A stretch of DNA of 64,000 nucleotides from [Leptolyngbya] sp. PCC 7376 (GTDB lineage Bacteria > Cyanobacteriota > Cyanobacteriia > Cyanobacteriales > MRBY01), in NCBI RefSeq assembly GCF_000316605.1, contig NC_019683.1, positions 3,952,036 through 4,016,035 on the forward strand. Reading direction: 5' to 3'. Position 1 is the stretch's first letter. Each line of letters starts with the position of its first letter. The position numbers were made by a program, and so were the translations under genes. The notes below the pieces were generated by a model. It was given only the letters and a program-made list of their open reading frames with translations, did no database searches and was not told where the DNA came from. This document shows, piece after piece, positions 1-8,800 of the stretch.

Positions 1-1544
1 TAGAGCGGCACAAAATTAATGGCGATCGCCGCATCGCGAACCACCTGACCACAGAAGGGATGGATATTGGTGATGTTTGTCGCAAGGGCAACCCAGAGGA
101 GATCATCGGTCATCCCATTACCTAGAATGCGACCACCAAGGGCAGCCGCAGCAAAGGAATGGGTGGAGAGTTCGGTGGGAGAAAGGACAAGATCAAAGTC
201 GAAAACTTCTTGGGCTGATTGCGCAAAATTTGCGTCTTGAATTCTGACAATGACGGAGAGATCTGGGCGAATAGCCTTGGCACTGAGGGCAATCTCAACG
301 TTGGTCATGTCTTGGCTTGTCGCAGCGATTAAAGCTTCAGCACGGCTAATATAGGCATCGTGTAAACTGTCTCCGACGCTAGCATCGGTAATAATTACAG
401 GAATACCAAGGGCGCGGGCACTATTTAAAAAGCGGTTTTTATGGTCATCTTCAAGAACGACAACATCATGGCCTTGCTGGTGCAACTGACGGGCGATCGC
501 CATGCCCATGCCCCCAAGCCCACAAATTACAAAATGATTTTGGTTAGGAATTTTTGTTGCATCCCAAAATTGTCGGATCCGACTACCGAGAATAAAGTCA
601 TTTATTAGGGCATAGCAAATCCCGATGACCCCAGCCCCAACGACCATCATGATCGCGGTAAACAGTTTTACCCAGTCAGGTGCGAGTTCAGCAACTTCTT
701 CTTTGCCCCCTGCCCCTGTGATCATCCCCACAGAAAAATACAGAGCATCGACTAAGGACAGATCAAAATTGACGAAAACATAGGTAAAGGTGGCGACACA
801 GATCGTGATTAACAACGCCGTAATCACGAGGGTCATTGGGCGTACATGATGTTGATATTGCCGGAGATTGGCGATCGCCTTCAGGATTTTACGGAAGATG
901 GAGCCACGCTTACTTTTAACTGTTGGCGGTGTCCCTAAAATAAGATGATCGCCCACTTGCAGCTGTTTGCCAGCAACAACGGCTGACACCAGATCTTCCT
1001 CACCTTTCGCGGGCAAATAGTGAATTAACATCCGATCTGGATTTTCCCAGAATTCACTCAGAGAATGCCCTAGCCACTCATGATCACGATCGATAACTTC
1101 CTCATGGATAGGCCATGTTTTTTCATATAAATTGAGTTGACCGATGGCCTTATTGCCCAGAGCTGCAAACGCAAAAATAGGGGCAGCTAAAGCAGAAACA
1201 CTCATCGAGACATGCTCTGGCAAAGTCTGATCGAGGCGATCGCCAAGCGTTTGATTGTAGAGACGATTCACAATCCGGAGATGCGGATTTAGGACTTGTG
1301 CCTGGGTAAGCACTGCCAGATTTAAAGCATCATCATTATTGGCCAGGACTAGAGCTTGAGCCTCACGGATGCCTGCGTGGATTAATGTCGTTGCTTGGCG
1401 CGGATCTCCGACAATGACCGCTTTAGAGTTGAGAGACATTGGGCGATCGCTAATACCAATGACCTCAGCCCCTTGTTGCGAGAGTAGGCGAAAAATCTTG
1501 TATCCCGTGCGCCCTAAGCCACAAATGATTATCCTCGGTTGCAT
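1..1544 (-). CDS. RCK-gated ion channel (TrkA-N / 2TM channel / TrkA-N), 3' end outside window
   Basis: About 514 codons are visible from an ATG at 1544; the gene runs off the left edge. The N-terminus (MQPRIIICGLGRTG) is a Rossmann NAD-binding RCK domain to roughly residue 210. Two membrane helices follow near residues 235-255 and 290-312, with a pore loop between them. A second Rossmann domain starts near residue 337 (HFVICGLGGMGMA) and continues to the edge. The RCK-channel-RCK order is known from NAD-controlled cation channels of the inner membrane. The pore loop reads MITGAGGKEE rather than the TVGYGD of K+ channels, so potassium selectivity is not safe to assume. No neighbour suggests a partner. 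The family call is firm; the conducted ion is unknown. Confidence 0.85.
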   Translation of the reverse strand, partial: MQPRIIICGLGRTGYKIFRLLSQQGAEVIGISDRPMSLNSKAVIVGDPRQATTLIHAGIREAQALVLANNDDALNLAVLTQAQVLNPHLRIVNRLYNQTLGDRLDQTLPEHVSMSVSALAAPIFAFAALGNKAIGQLNLYEKTWPIHEEVIDRDHEWLGHSLSEFWENPDRMLIHYLPAKGEEDLVSAVVAGKQLQVGDHLILGTPPTVKSKRGSIFRKILKAIANLRQYQHHVRPMTLVITALLITICVATFTYVFVNFDLSLVDALYFSVGMITGAGGKEEVAELAPDWVKLFTAIMMVVGAGVIGICYALINDFILGSRIRQFWDATKIPNQNHFVICGLGGMGMAIARQLHQQGHDVVVLEDDHKNRFLNSARALGIPVIITDASVGDSLHDAYISRAEALIAATSQDMTNVEIALSAKAIRPDLSVIVRIQDANFAQSAQEVFDFDLVLSPTELSTHSFAAAALGGRILGNGMTDDLLWVALATNITNIHPFCGQVVRDAAIAINFVPL

Positions 1545-2117
1545 GGTACCGTCTGACAACATGAGGCCAGAGCAAAATTATTAGATATTTTGGGTCAAAA
1601 CTTAAAAACCCAAACTTTACTTACTAATAGTTGAAATCAAGCCGAGCAATTGTAATTAACCTTACAGCTCAAAACATCTTCATATAAAAAAATAGACAAG
1701 GTTTCAATCAAGTCTGATCAAAATCATGCCGAAATATCATTAGCCCTACTATCGTTTCACCTTTGAGACAAACAAACACCATGACAAAATAATGATGCAC
1801 CTTAATATTTTTTGTCAGCAAAAAGACAAATATAAATTGCACGGGTCATCTCAGAGAAAATATCCAATCCATCACTTATGCCCAAGACTTTGAAGAATCA
1901 ACGTTTCTGCTATTTTTCCAAATAAACACTTTAGTGAAAATTCACTCACCAATCACAAAAAAATGAATAGTTACGCTAGATATCCGTATCTTTACGAGGT
2001 GGGGAGGGGGTACTACACCACTTCTCAAGTTGCGTTAAAGCACTTAACTTATAATTGTTTCGACTGAACTGCTTTGGAACTTCTGTTTCCAAATGTTTCA
2101 CTCCAATCATCAGGATC
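1545..2117. other. AT-rich intergenic region upstream of small secreted peptide
   Basis: No convincing coding sequence on either strand. A TATAAT hexamer at 2050-2055 lies about 60 bases before the small peptide start and could be its -10 element; no well-spaced -35 is visible. A G-rich tract lies near 1998-2010. Confidence 0.4.
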
Positions 2118-2297
2118 ATGTCATCTCTACCTAACCTTAAATATATGCCACGTCAAATTTTACTTTTTTCTACTATCGCTCTAATTTGTATGGGAATTGC
2201 CAATGCTCCTGTTCAATCTGAAGAGAGTCAAGGCAATGGATCTGGTCGCGACGGTTATCCAGAGAAAGTTGTTCCCGGTGGTACATATTTCTACTAA
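2118..2297 (+). CDS. small secreted peptide with PGGTYFY C-terminus
   Basis: A 59-residue ORF from the ATG at 2118; an upstream in-frame start at 2055 would add 21 residues that look non-coding. The N-terminus is basic, then a hydrophobic run (ILLFSTIALICMGIANA) ends in small residues, a good signal peptide with cleavage near residue 30. The mature part is only about 29 residues, polar and rich in Gly, ending PGGTYFY. Small exported peptides with a terminal Gly-Gly-Thr/Ser motif occur in many cyanobacteria, but I know of no established function. It stands alone between the channel gene and ruvC. That it is a real gene rests on the signal peptide and the TATAAT hexamer at 2050. Confidence 0.5.
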   Translation: MSSLPNLKYMPRQILLFSTIALICMGIANAPVQSEESQGNGSGRDGYPEKVVPGGTYFY

Positions 2298-2714
2298 GTT
2301 CGAATTCGATTTAGATTAAGTGAAGATTAACTACAAAATGTTATTTGTTTGCGACACTTTCTTTCCCACTTCATCAATTCTGTCGCTTTCACCAAGTTTT
2401 TACCGTTTGTTTACTCTCTAACATTTTGTCGCTTTCCTAAAGCTTTTAGGGTTGAGATAGGAAAAAGTCTTTGAACCCAAGGGCACTGAAATTGAATTAG
2501 CCCAATCCAAAAAAAAGAAGCACAATTCGTGGGCGCAAGTTTCAGAAAACATAATCTACTCAGAATTAACACCATTGCAATCAGACTCAATTTTCTTAAT
2601 CTAAAATCCGATAATTATCTTGTGCATTAGTTCCTGATTTTTTAGGTGAATTCTGCAAGATATTGAGGTGTTCAAAAAGAAAAAGAGATAAGTTTTTCAG
2701 AAAAATGAGTCTGA
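2298..2714. other. intergenic region, nothing recognised
   Basis: AT-rich sequence between the small peptide and the 3' end of ruvC. I see no ORF of note, no repeat and no strong terminator hairpin. Confidence 0.4.
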
Positions 2715-3194
2715 TTAGATATTATTGCGAAGCCCACAGGATGCAGCATAGGCGATCGCAATGGCATCGACACTGTCATCGATGGGCATATTTTCGATAT
2801 TAAAAATTGATTGCACCATCAGCGCAACTTCGCGTTTATCGGCTTTTGCATTACCGATATGGCATTTCCAGCTGGATTGGTGTAGGAAAATTGGTTCGAT
2901 ATCCCGCTCTCTCAAACTCACCATATTTAGAACCCCGACTCCTTGTAAGACTCCCCCTGCTGCTTTAATTTGACGACTGAAGAAAGGCATTTCTACGGCG
3001 ATCGCCTCGGGTTGAAATTCATTGAGCAGTTCGCTGTAATCCTGTTCGATTTCGAGGAGGCGACGGGGAGTGGATAGGGCTTTGTCGGTTTCAATGGTGC
3101 CGAATTCGAGAATATCGGGAATCGTTCCCCCTGTTTCATCGAGGACAGCCCAACCAATAATTGCTAATCCGGGGTCAATGCCTAGCCATCGCAT
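2715..3194 (-). CDS. ruvC: Holliday junction resolvase RuvC
   Basis: 159 residues, the usual RuvC length, from the ATG at 3194 (MRWLGIDPGLAIIGWAV). A longer in-frame extension to 3392 overlaps the divergent gene's start and does not resemble RuvC. The four acidic residues of the RNase H-like active site are visible: D7 in GIDPG, E68 in AVEMPFF, and D140/D143 in DDSVDAIAIAYA, with the spacing of the E. coli residues. RuvC cuts four-way junctions made by RuvAB during recombination repair in the cytoplasm. The gene is divergent from the Get3d-like gene, with about 150 bases between starts. Confidence 0.92.
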   Translation of the reverse strand: MRWLGIDPGLAIIGWAVLDETGGTIPDILEFGTIETDKALSTPRRLLEIEQDYSELLNEFQPEAIAVEMPFFSRQIKAAGGVLQGVGVLNMVSLRERDIEPIFLHQSSWKCHIGNAKADKREVALMVQSIFNIENMPIDDSVDAIAIAYAASCGLRNNI

Positions 3195-3342
3195 ATAGAA
3201 AGCCCTAAAAATTTCGCCAATATTTGCACTCTGATCATAGATTTCTGGGGAACTTGCGCTCAATTTCGAAATGAGACTGCCCAAATCGTTACAATCACTG
3301 CATTGATGATTTTGTTTGTTTTGTGTGCAGAGGGCGAAAACT

Positions 3343-4440
3343 ATGGCATTTATTTTGACGTTTTTGGGCAAAGGTGGGGTCGGTTGTTCCACGGTGGCGA
3401 TCGCCGCAGCGAAGAAGTTTGCCAGCGAAGGATCACGGGTATTACTCGTCGGTCAGGATCCTAGTCCAGCATGGGGTTTGCCATTGGGCATTGAACCAAG
3501 TTCTGAACCTCAAAGTATTGGTGCCAATTTGTCAGCAGTGCAAATTATGACTGTGGCGGCCCTCGAAAATGGTTGGGAAGAGGTGAAGTCCATTGAAGCG
3601 AAATATCTGCGATCGCCAACGCTTAAAAACGTTTATGGTCAAGAGTTGGGCATTTTACCGGGGATGGATGGTGCAGTTGCTCTGAAGCAAATTTGGGATT
3701 ACGACAAAAGCGGCAATTATGATGTCATCGTTTATGACGGTGACGGCGATCTCAATACTTTGAGACTGTTGGGTACGCCCGAAATTGGCAGTTGGTATGT
3801 CCGTCGATTCAGAGAAGTGTTTAAACAATCTGATCTCGGTCGTGCCATTTCTCCCTTTGTGCAACCGGTCACCAGCGCTATTCTCAATGTGTCTTGGACA
3901 ATGGATACTTTTGGGGATGAGCCTACCAATGAAGCGAATCAAATCCTCGACGAAGGTAAAAAGGTGATCGCCGATCCCGCGAAATTTGCCGCTTATCTTG
4001 TGACCAATGGCAGTGCTGCATCTATCGCAAAAGCGAAATATCTTTGGGGGAGTGCCCAGCAAGTTAATGTGACCATCGGCGGCGTTGTGTTCAACCAAAG
4101 CGACAATAGCGATGCTCTCGGCGATAATTTTGCGCCCCTATCGATCAGTACATTGCCAAAAGCGAATGAAGGGGATTGGGAAACTTTGCAAAGTAATCTA
4201 CCAGACTTTAAACAGGCGATCACCGCACCGAAGCCCTTGATTATTGACAGTTCTGCTCGCCAAGTGAAAGTCTTTTTACCCACATTCGACAAAAAACAAG
4301 TGAAGCTGACCCAGTACGGCACAGAAATCACCATCGAGGCAGGCGACCAAAGACGTAATATTTTGTTGCCACCTCCCCTTAAAGGTGCTCCCGTGAAAGG
4401 CGCGAAATTCCAAGATCAATATCTGATCATTTCCCTCTAA
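3343..4440 (+). CDS. Get3d-like ArsA/Get3 family ATPase with C-terminal alpha-crystallin domain
   Basis: 365 residues from the ATG at 3343 (MAFILTFLGKGG); the in-frame start at 3316 adds nine unlikely residues. The deviant P-loop is GKGGVGCST at residues 9-17, keeping the signature first lysine (K10), while the usual second lysine is Cys15. The last 55 or so residues (KVFLPTFDKKQVKL, TEITIEAGDQRRNILLP) form a small beta domain like an alpha-crystallin fold. This architecture matches Get3d, a Get3/ArsA paralogue of cyanobacteria and plastids; its client is unclear, so arsenite transport or tail-anchored protein insertion should not be assumed. The family call comes from recognised motifs; the second-lysine replacement is seen directly. 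Confidence 0.82.
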   Translation: MAFILTFLGKGGVGCSTVAIAAAKKFASEGSRVLLVGQDPSPAWGLPLGIEPSSEPQSIGANLSAVQIMTVAALENGWEEVKSIEAKYLRSPTLKNVYGQELGILPGMDGAVALKQIWDYDKSGNYDVIVYDGDGDLNTLRLLGTPEIGSWYVRRFREVFKQSDLGRAISPFVQPVTSAILNVSWTMDTFGDEPTNEANQILDEGKKVIADPAKFAAYLVTNGSAASIAKAKYLWGSAQQVNVTIGGVVFNQSDNSDALGDNFAPLSISTLPKANEGDWETLQSNLPDFKQAITAPKPLIIDSSARQVKVFLPTFDKKQVKLTQYGTEITIEAGDQRRNILLPPPLKGAPVKGAKFQDQYLIISL

Positions 4441-4517
4441 AAGTTTGGGGAGATACGGTAAAAATCTGAATGCCAAAAATCTAAATTCTGAGTCTCAGCA
4501 CTAAATTTAGACTTTTA

Positions 4518-4770
4518 ACGTGAGTTCGGGATAAGAACAACAGGAAAAAAGTCTTTCCCAATCTGGGTTTGAGGCTTCTTGATTCTTTATTGAGCAACGA
4601 TTATTTTATGCAATATTGTATTGATTGAGCTCAATCAATACAATATTTTCAATTAGAATGCTTTATTGCGAATCAGTACATAGATGAAATTCCAAACAAA
4701 CTCTTGATTTATAGGAGTTTCAGGCTAACTTGTCGGGATTTCATCCTAATTCCTTAACCCGAACTCACAT
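4518..4770. repeat. MITE-like element with IS982-type ends
   Basis: The left end ACGTGAGTTCGGGATAAG (4518-4535) is matched, inverted, at 4753-4770 with two mismatches in 17. These ends equal the termini of the IS982 copies elsewhere in the window. The interior has no transposase. It contains a perfect 36-bp palindrome at 4612-4647 centred on GAGCTC. I infer a non-autonomous element mobilised by IS982; two unrelated solo ends are an alternative. Confidence 0.6.
4612..4647. repeat. perfect 36-bp palindrome
   Basis: Each 18-base arm (left arm AATATTGTATTGATTGAG) is exactly repeated as its reverse complement with no loop. It sits inside the 253-bp MITE-like unit. It lacks a T-run, so it is not a typical terminator; cruciform or protein-binding site are possible. 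Confidence 0.85.
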
Positions 4771-4838
4771 ACTTTTAGCAAATCCTTGAATCGTTCGGTT
4801 ATTTCTCTTTATCTCAGCTGATTTGGGGCTCTAATCTA

Positions 4839-5250
4839 ACGTGAGTTCGGGATAAGGAATAAAGGTGCTAATCAAGCTGAAGAGAAGGTTTCTTGGGCTG
4901 ATAACAATAGGCAATGAGGCAACACAGCAAGTTGACAAAAAAATTGGCAGGACTGCGGTGGCGGGAATGCTCAATCTGAGACATATTCTTCAGTTGGTCA
5001 ATGACTGTCTCAATTAAAGCTCGCTTACGAGCCAGCACTTTGTCACGCCAAAGCATCAGGTGATTCTTCATATTGCGACGAGGCTTAGCTAGAAGCCTCA
5101 CATCATATTCTTCTTGTAAATACTGTGCCAGAGCTTGAGAGACGTAACCTTTATCTGCAAAGACTTTGCCGTATAACCCTTTCAAAAGCTCCACTACCGG
5201 CTTTCTGTCATCAATGTTGCCAGGCGTGATTTTGAAATTGAGTAATTCTC
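4839..5250 (-). pseudogene. IS982-family transposase, C-terminal fragment with its terminal repeat
   Basis: The minus strand encodes the last part of an IS982 transposase (from [12 protein letters not shown] through FADKGYVSQ to [10 protein letters not shown], stop at 4868), closely matching the intact copy at 28345-29235. The element end (ACGTGAGTTCGGGATAA) is at 4839. The N-terminal two thirds are missing: at about 5250 the sequence switches to IS630 material. Non-functional remnant. Confidence 0.85.
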
Positions 5251-5560
5251 CACATTCTCGATATGGTGCGACGACTCACATCACCCGCTGCCATTTCTGC
5301 CTGGGTTTTATCTGGATGCTGTTGCACAAAGCTTTTGAATGCTTCCCAGTCTGTGATTTTGTGACCCGAGCCTTTCTGATACCCTGTTTTGGCGCTGTAA
5401 AACTTCCTGTTTGCTCTAGTCGTTGTATCCAGAGATAAAGGCTATTAAGGCCAAGACCGAACATTTCACAGACATCTTTTTGCGGGATACCTAGTGCTAT
5501 CGCAGCAAGGGCTTGACATTGTAGGTCATCACTATCAGCAACTGGTATTTTAATCTAGAT
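5251..5560 (-). pseudogene. IS630-family transposase N-terminal remnant, frameshifted
   Basis: Read leftwards from 5560, the strand encodes a helix-turn-helix transposase start (LAAIALGIPQKDVCEMFGLG, SLYLWIQRLEQTGSFTAPK). After one frame change it continues as YQKGSGHKITDWEAFKSFV and QQHPDKTQAEMA, then VSRRTI. This is the two-HTH N-terminus of IS630 transposases. The catalytic half is absent, replaced by the IS982 fragment. I found no terminal repeats. Confidence 0.7.
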
Positions 5561-5603
5561 ACAGACTTCTCTCCTCATTCTAAAACTATCTGGCCACTGC
5601 TAT

Positions 5604-5725
5604 ATGTTATTCAAAGTCTCTGGAAATGTTAGAGTACTTGATTCGATTACTGATTCATTACCTCAAATCCGAAGATGTTCCTGTCCCCCAAGGCTCATAG
5701 ATTCATACTTCTAGTCTGCAACGCC
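5604..5725 (+). pseudogene. IS1-family 3' remnant (InsB C-terminus plus terminal repeat)
   Basis: The plus strand encodes CYSKSLEMLEYLIRLLIHYL and KSEDVPVP then a stop, nearly the same as the end of InsB in the IS1 copy at 37097-37858. The terminal repeat ending GCAACGCC follows at 5718-5725. Only the last 120 bases of the element remain, about 115 bases upstream of the large exoprotein gene. Confidence 0.75.
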
Positions 5726-5840
5726 CAAAATTTAAATGACGCACATTTATTTTATCTGCCATAACTCTTTATGAAGCAGATGATGATTCAGGCATGATTT
5801 TCTACAATGCTTTAGAATCTATTGGTTTTTTGAACCATTC

Positions 5841-8800
5841 ATGAAAAAAAATTTTGCTGTTGGGATTAGTATCGTTGCAGGTTGGCCCATCATGCTAGCT
5901 CTTCAGGTACAGGCGCAAACCCTAATTCCAGATAATAGCCTCGGTTCCGATAGCTCTACATTTTCCCAAGTGAGTGCCATTCGCCAAGAAGTCAGTGGAG
6001 GAGCCCTTAGAAATAATCTTCTACTCCACAGCTTTCAGGAATTTAATGTACCTGAATTCAAAGAAGTTTATTTCACAAACCCCAATACCGTTGAATATAT
6101 ATTCACCCGTGTCACAGGTGTCAATACTTCCGTAATCGACGGAACCTTAGGGATTTTAGGCAATGCAAATTTGTTTCTCATCAATCCCAACGGTATAAAT
6201 TTTGGAGAGAATGCAAGCCTTGATATCTCTGGTTCATTTTTGGCTTCCACAGCACAAGAGATTTTAACTCAAGAGTCGTCTTTTACAAATATCAATGCAG
6301 CCATCAAAGATACGCTGCTGACAGTAAATCCTGAAGCACTATTTAGTAATGGACTCAGGAATTATTTAGGTGATGTCACAAATCAAGGTGATTTAGCCGT
6401 TGGTATTGGTCAATCATTAACACTTCAGGGAAATAATCTATTCCATCAGGGGTTACTGACTACAGAAACAGGAAGCGTCAACTTATTAGGAAATAATGTC
6501 TTTCTGAATGATGGTGAAATCAATGTTTCTGGAAAAAATGGTGGTGAAATCTATCTATTTGGAGCAAATATCGTTGATGTTTTAGAGCATTCGAGTTTGG
6601 ATGCATCCGGGCAAGTGAATGGGGGATTTATTGAGACTTCTGCTCCCACCGTCAATGTAATGGGTTTCATCAATACTCATGGAGAAACTGGATTAACAGG
6701 GACATGGTTGCTCGATCCAGTAGATATTAATATTGATGCATCTTTAGCGAATACTATTAGCACCAAACTCAACACAAATAATGTCGAAATTTCTACTGCT
6801 ATTGGGATAGATAGTGCCGGTGACATCACTCTAGATGCAACAGTTTCCAATCTGAGTAGTAATTCTTTAACGCTGACTGGGAGAAGATTTACTCGGAATT
6901 CTGGCAATTTTAATCTCGGCGGAGATTTGATTTTTAATCTTAATCAAGTTAACCCAGAAACAAATACACCCTCAAGTTCAATTAATGCTGCAATTTCATC
7001 AATTGGTATGGTGCAAGGCGATCGCCTTATTCGGTTGGGGAATGGCACTTTTGCCGGAGAAACACTCAATATCAACAGAGATATCACGATTGAGGCTTTG
7101 AATCCTGCTGTTCTTATGACAGATGATAATAGAGTTGTGATAGACGTTACTCCAACGGTGTTTCTCGATGGAGAAGACACTCGACAAGTCGTTAATATCA
7201 CTAGCGCAAGTGCTAACTTTAACGATATCGGGATTAGACAAGGAAACGCAATTGATGGGGGAGGTATTGCAAATGATTTTGGCACAGTAACTCTCACCAA
7301 CTCCTTTGTCTCTGATAATTCCGCTCAGGATGATGGAGGAGGTATTGTTAATGATTCTGGAAATATCATCCTTACCAATTCCATAGTTTCTAATAATTCC
7401 GCTAACGATAATGCTGGAGGTATTGACAATACTTCTGGAACAGTAACTCTCAATAATTCTTCCATCTCTAATAATTCTTCCAAAGACAATGGTGGAGGAA
7501 TCGATAATTCTTCCGGAACAGTAACCCTTACTAATTCCTCAATTTCAGGGAATTCTGCTGATGCTAACAATGCTTTTGGAGGAGGGATTGCCAATGCTTC
7601 TGGAACAGTTGTCTCAAGCAATTCCAATATCTCTGGGAATTCTGCTATTTACGCAGGAGGGATATTTAATAGAAATAATGGAATAGTTACCTTAACGACT
7701 TCTGTCGTCTCAAATAATTCTGCTCATTCTATAGGTGCAGGTATTTATAACCGTGGAACAGTAGCAATTACAAACTCTACTATTTCTGGGAATTCTGCGT
7801 CTGGGGGAGGGGGCATCCATAATGGTACGACTGGAATAGCCACTCTCACAAACTCCATTGTCTCCGAGAATTCTGCTTCTGGAGGGGGAGGGGGGATTAA
7901 CAATAGAGGCACATTAACCCTTACGACATCAACAGTCTCTAATAATTTCGTTAATGCCTACAATTCTTCTGGAGGAGGAATCGACAATATTTTTGGAACA
8001 GTAACCATTACAGACTCTACTGTTTCTAATAATTCCAGTGGTTTTATTGGAGGAGGCATTTTCAATGGGTTCTTCGGAACAGTAACCCTAACTGATTCAA
8101 TTGTCTCTGGAAATTTTGCGAATGAGGATGGAGGAGGCATTATCAATATTTATGGAGAAGTGACTCTCTCCAATTCCACAATCACTGGTAATACTGCCAA
8201 TGTTAGTGGGGGCGGGATTTATAACAATGAAACAATCACCCTAGCTAATTCCACTGTCTCTGATAATTCTGCTAGTTTTGGGGGAGGGATTTTTAATCGT
8301 TACATAGTGAATCTTACTGATTCTACGGTCTCTGGCAACTCTTCTTCAAATGGAGGGGGAATTTTCAATGCTTATTATTCAACAGTAGATCTTGCTGACT
8401 CCACAATCTCTGGCAACTCTTCTTTAGACGGCGGAGGTATTTTTAATTCTGGAGAAGTTACGCTCAGTAATAGTGTATTTCAGGAAAACACAGATACGGA
8501 TATTACTAATGATTCTGATGGCATTGTTACCTTAATAGGCGATCATATATTTAAGGCTTTTACTGAGGAAGGCGGAATATTTAAAACTCAAGGAAGAGTA
8601 TCAATAAATGATAATTTATCTTTTACTTTAGTAAATACAAATTTGATTGTCAGCTCTCCTTTTGAGCTCAATGCTCTCCAATTAAATTTTGAAGACTCAT
8701 TTATTGATACATCTAGTTTTATCGATGGAGAATTAAACTTCACTGCTACAGATATAATGAATTTTCATGGCGTCATTATCCGTAGTAACAGCAATAACTT

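Noticed and set aside
2715-3392. 225-residue version of RuvC with start at 3392
   Set aside because: The first 66 residues are not RuvC-like and overlap the divergent gene's leader; the ATG at 3194 gives the canonical MRWLGIDPG start.
3655-4334. Antisense open frames over the Get3d gene
   Set aside because: No recognisable motifs, and the sense frame carries a clear P-loop and family features.
7250-8490. Regular short repeats, about 78 bases apart, possibly a CRISPR-like array
   Set aside because: The units are degenerate at DNA level but conserved as protein (GGGI-x-N, SGNSA) in a continuous 1998-codon frame, so they are beta-helix repeats.
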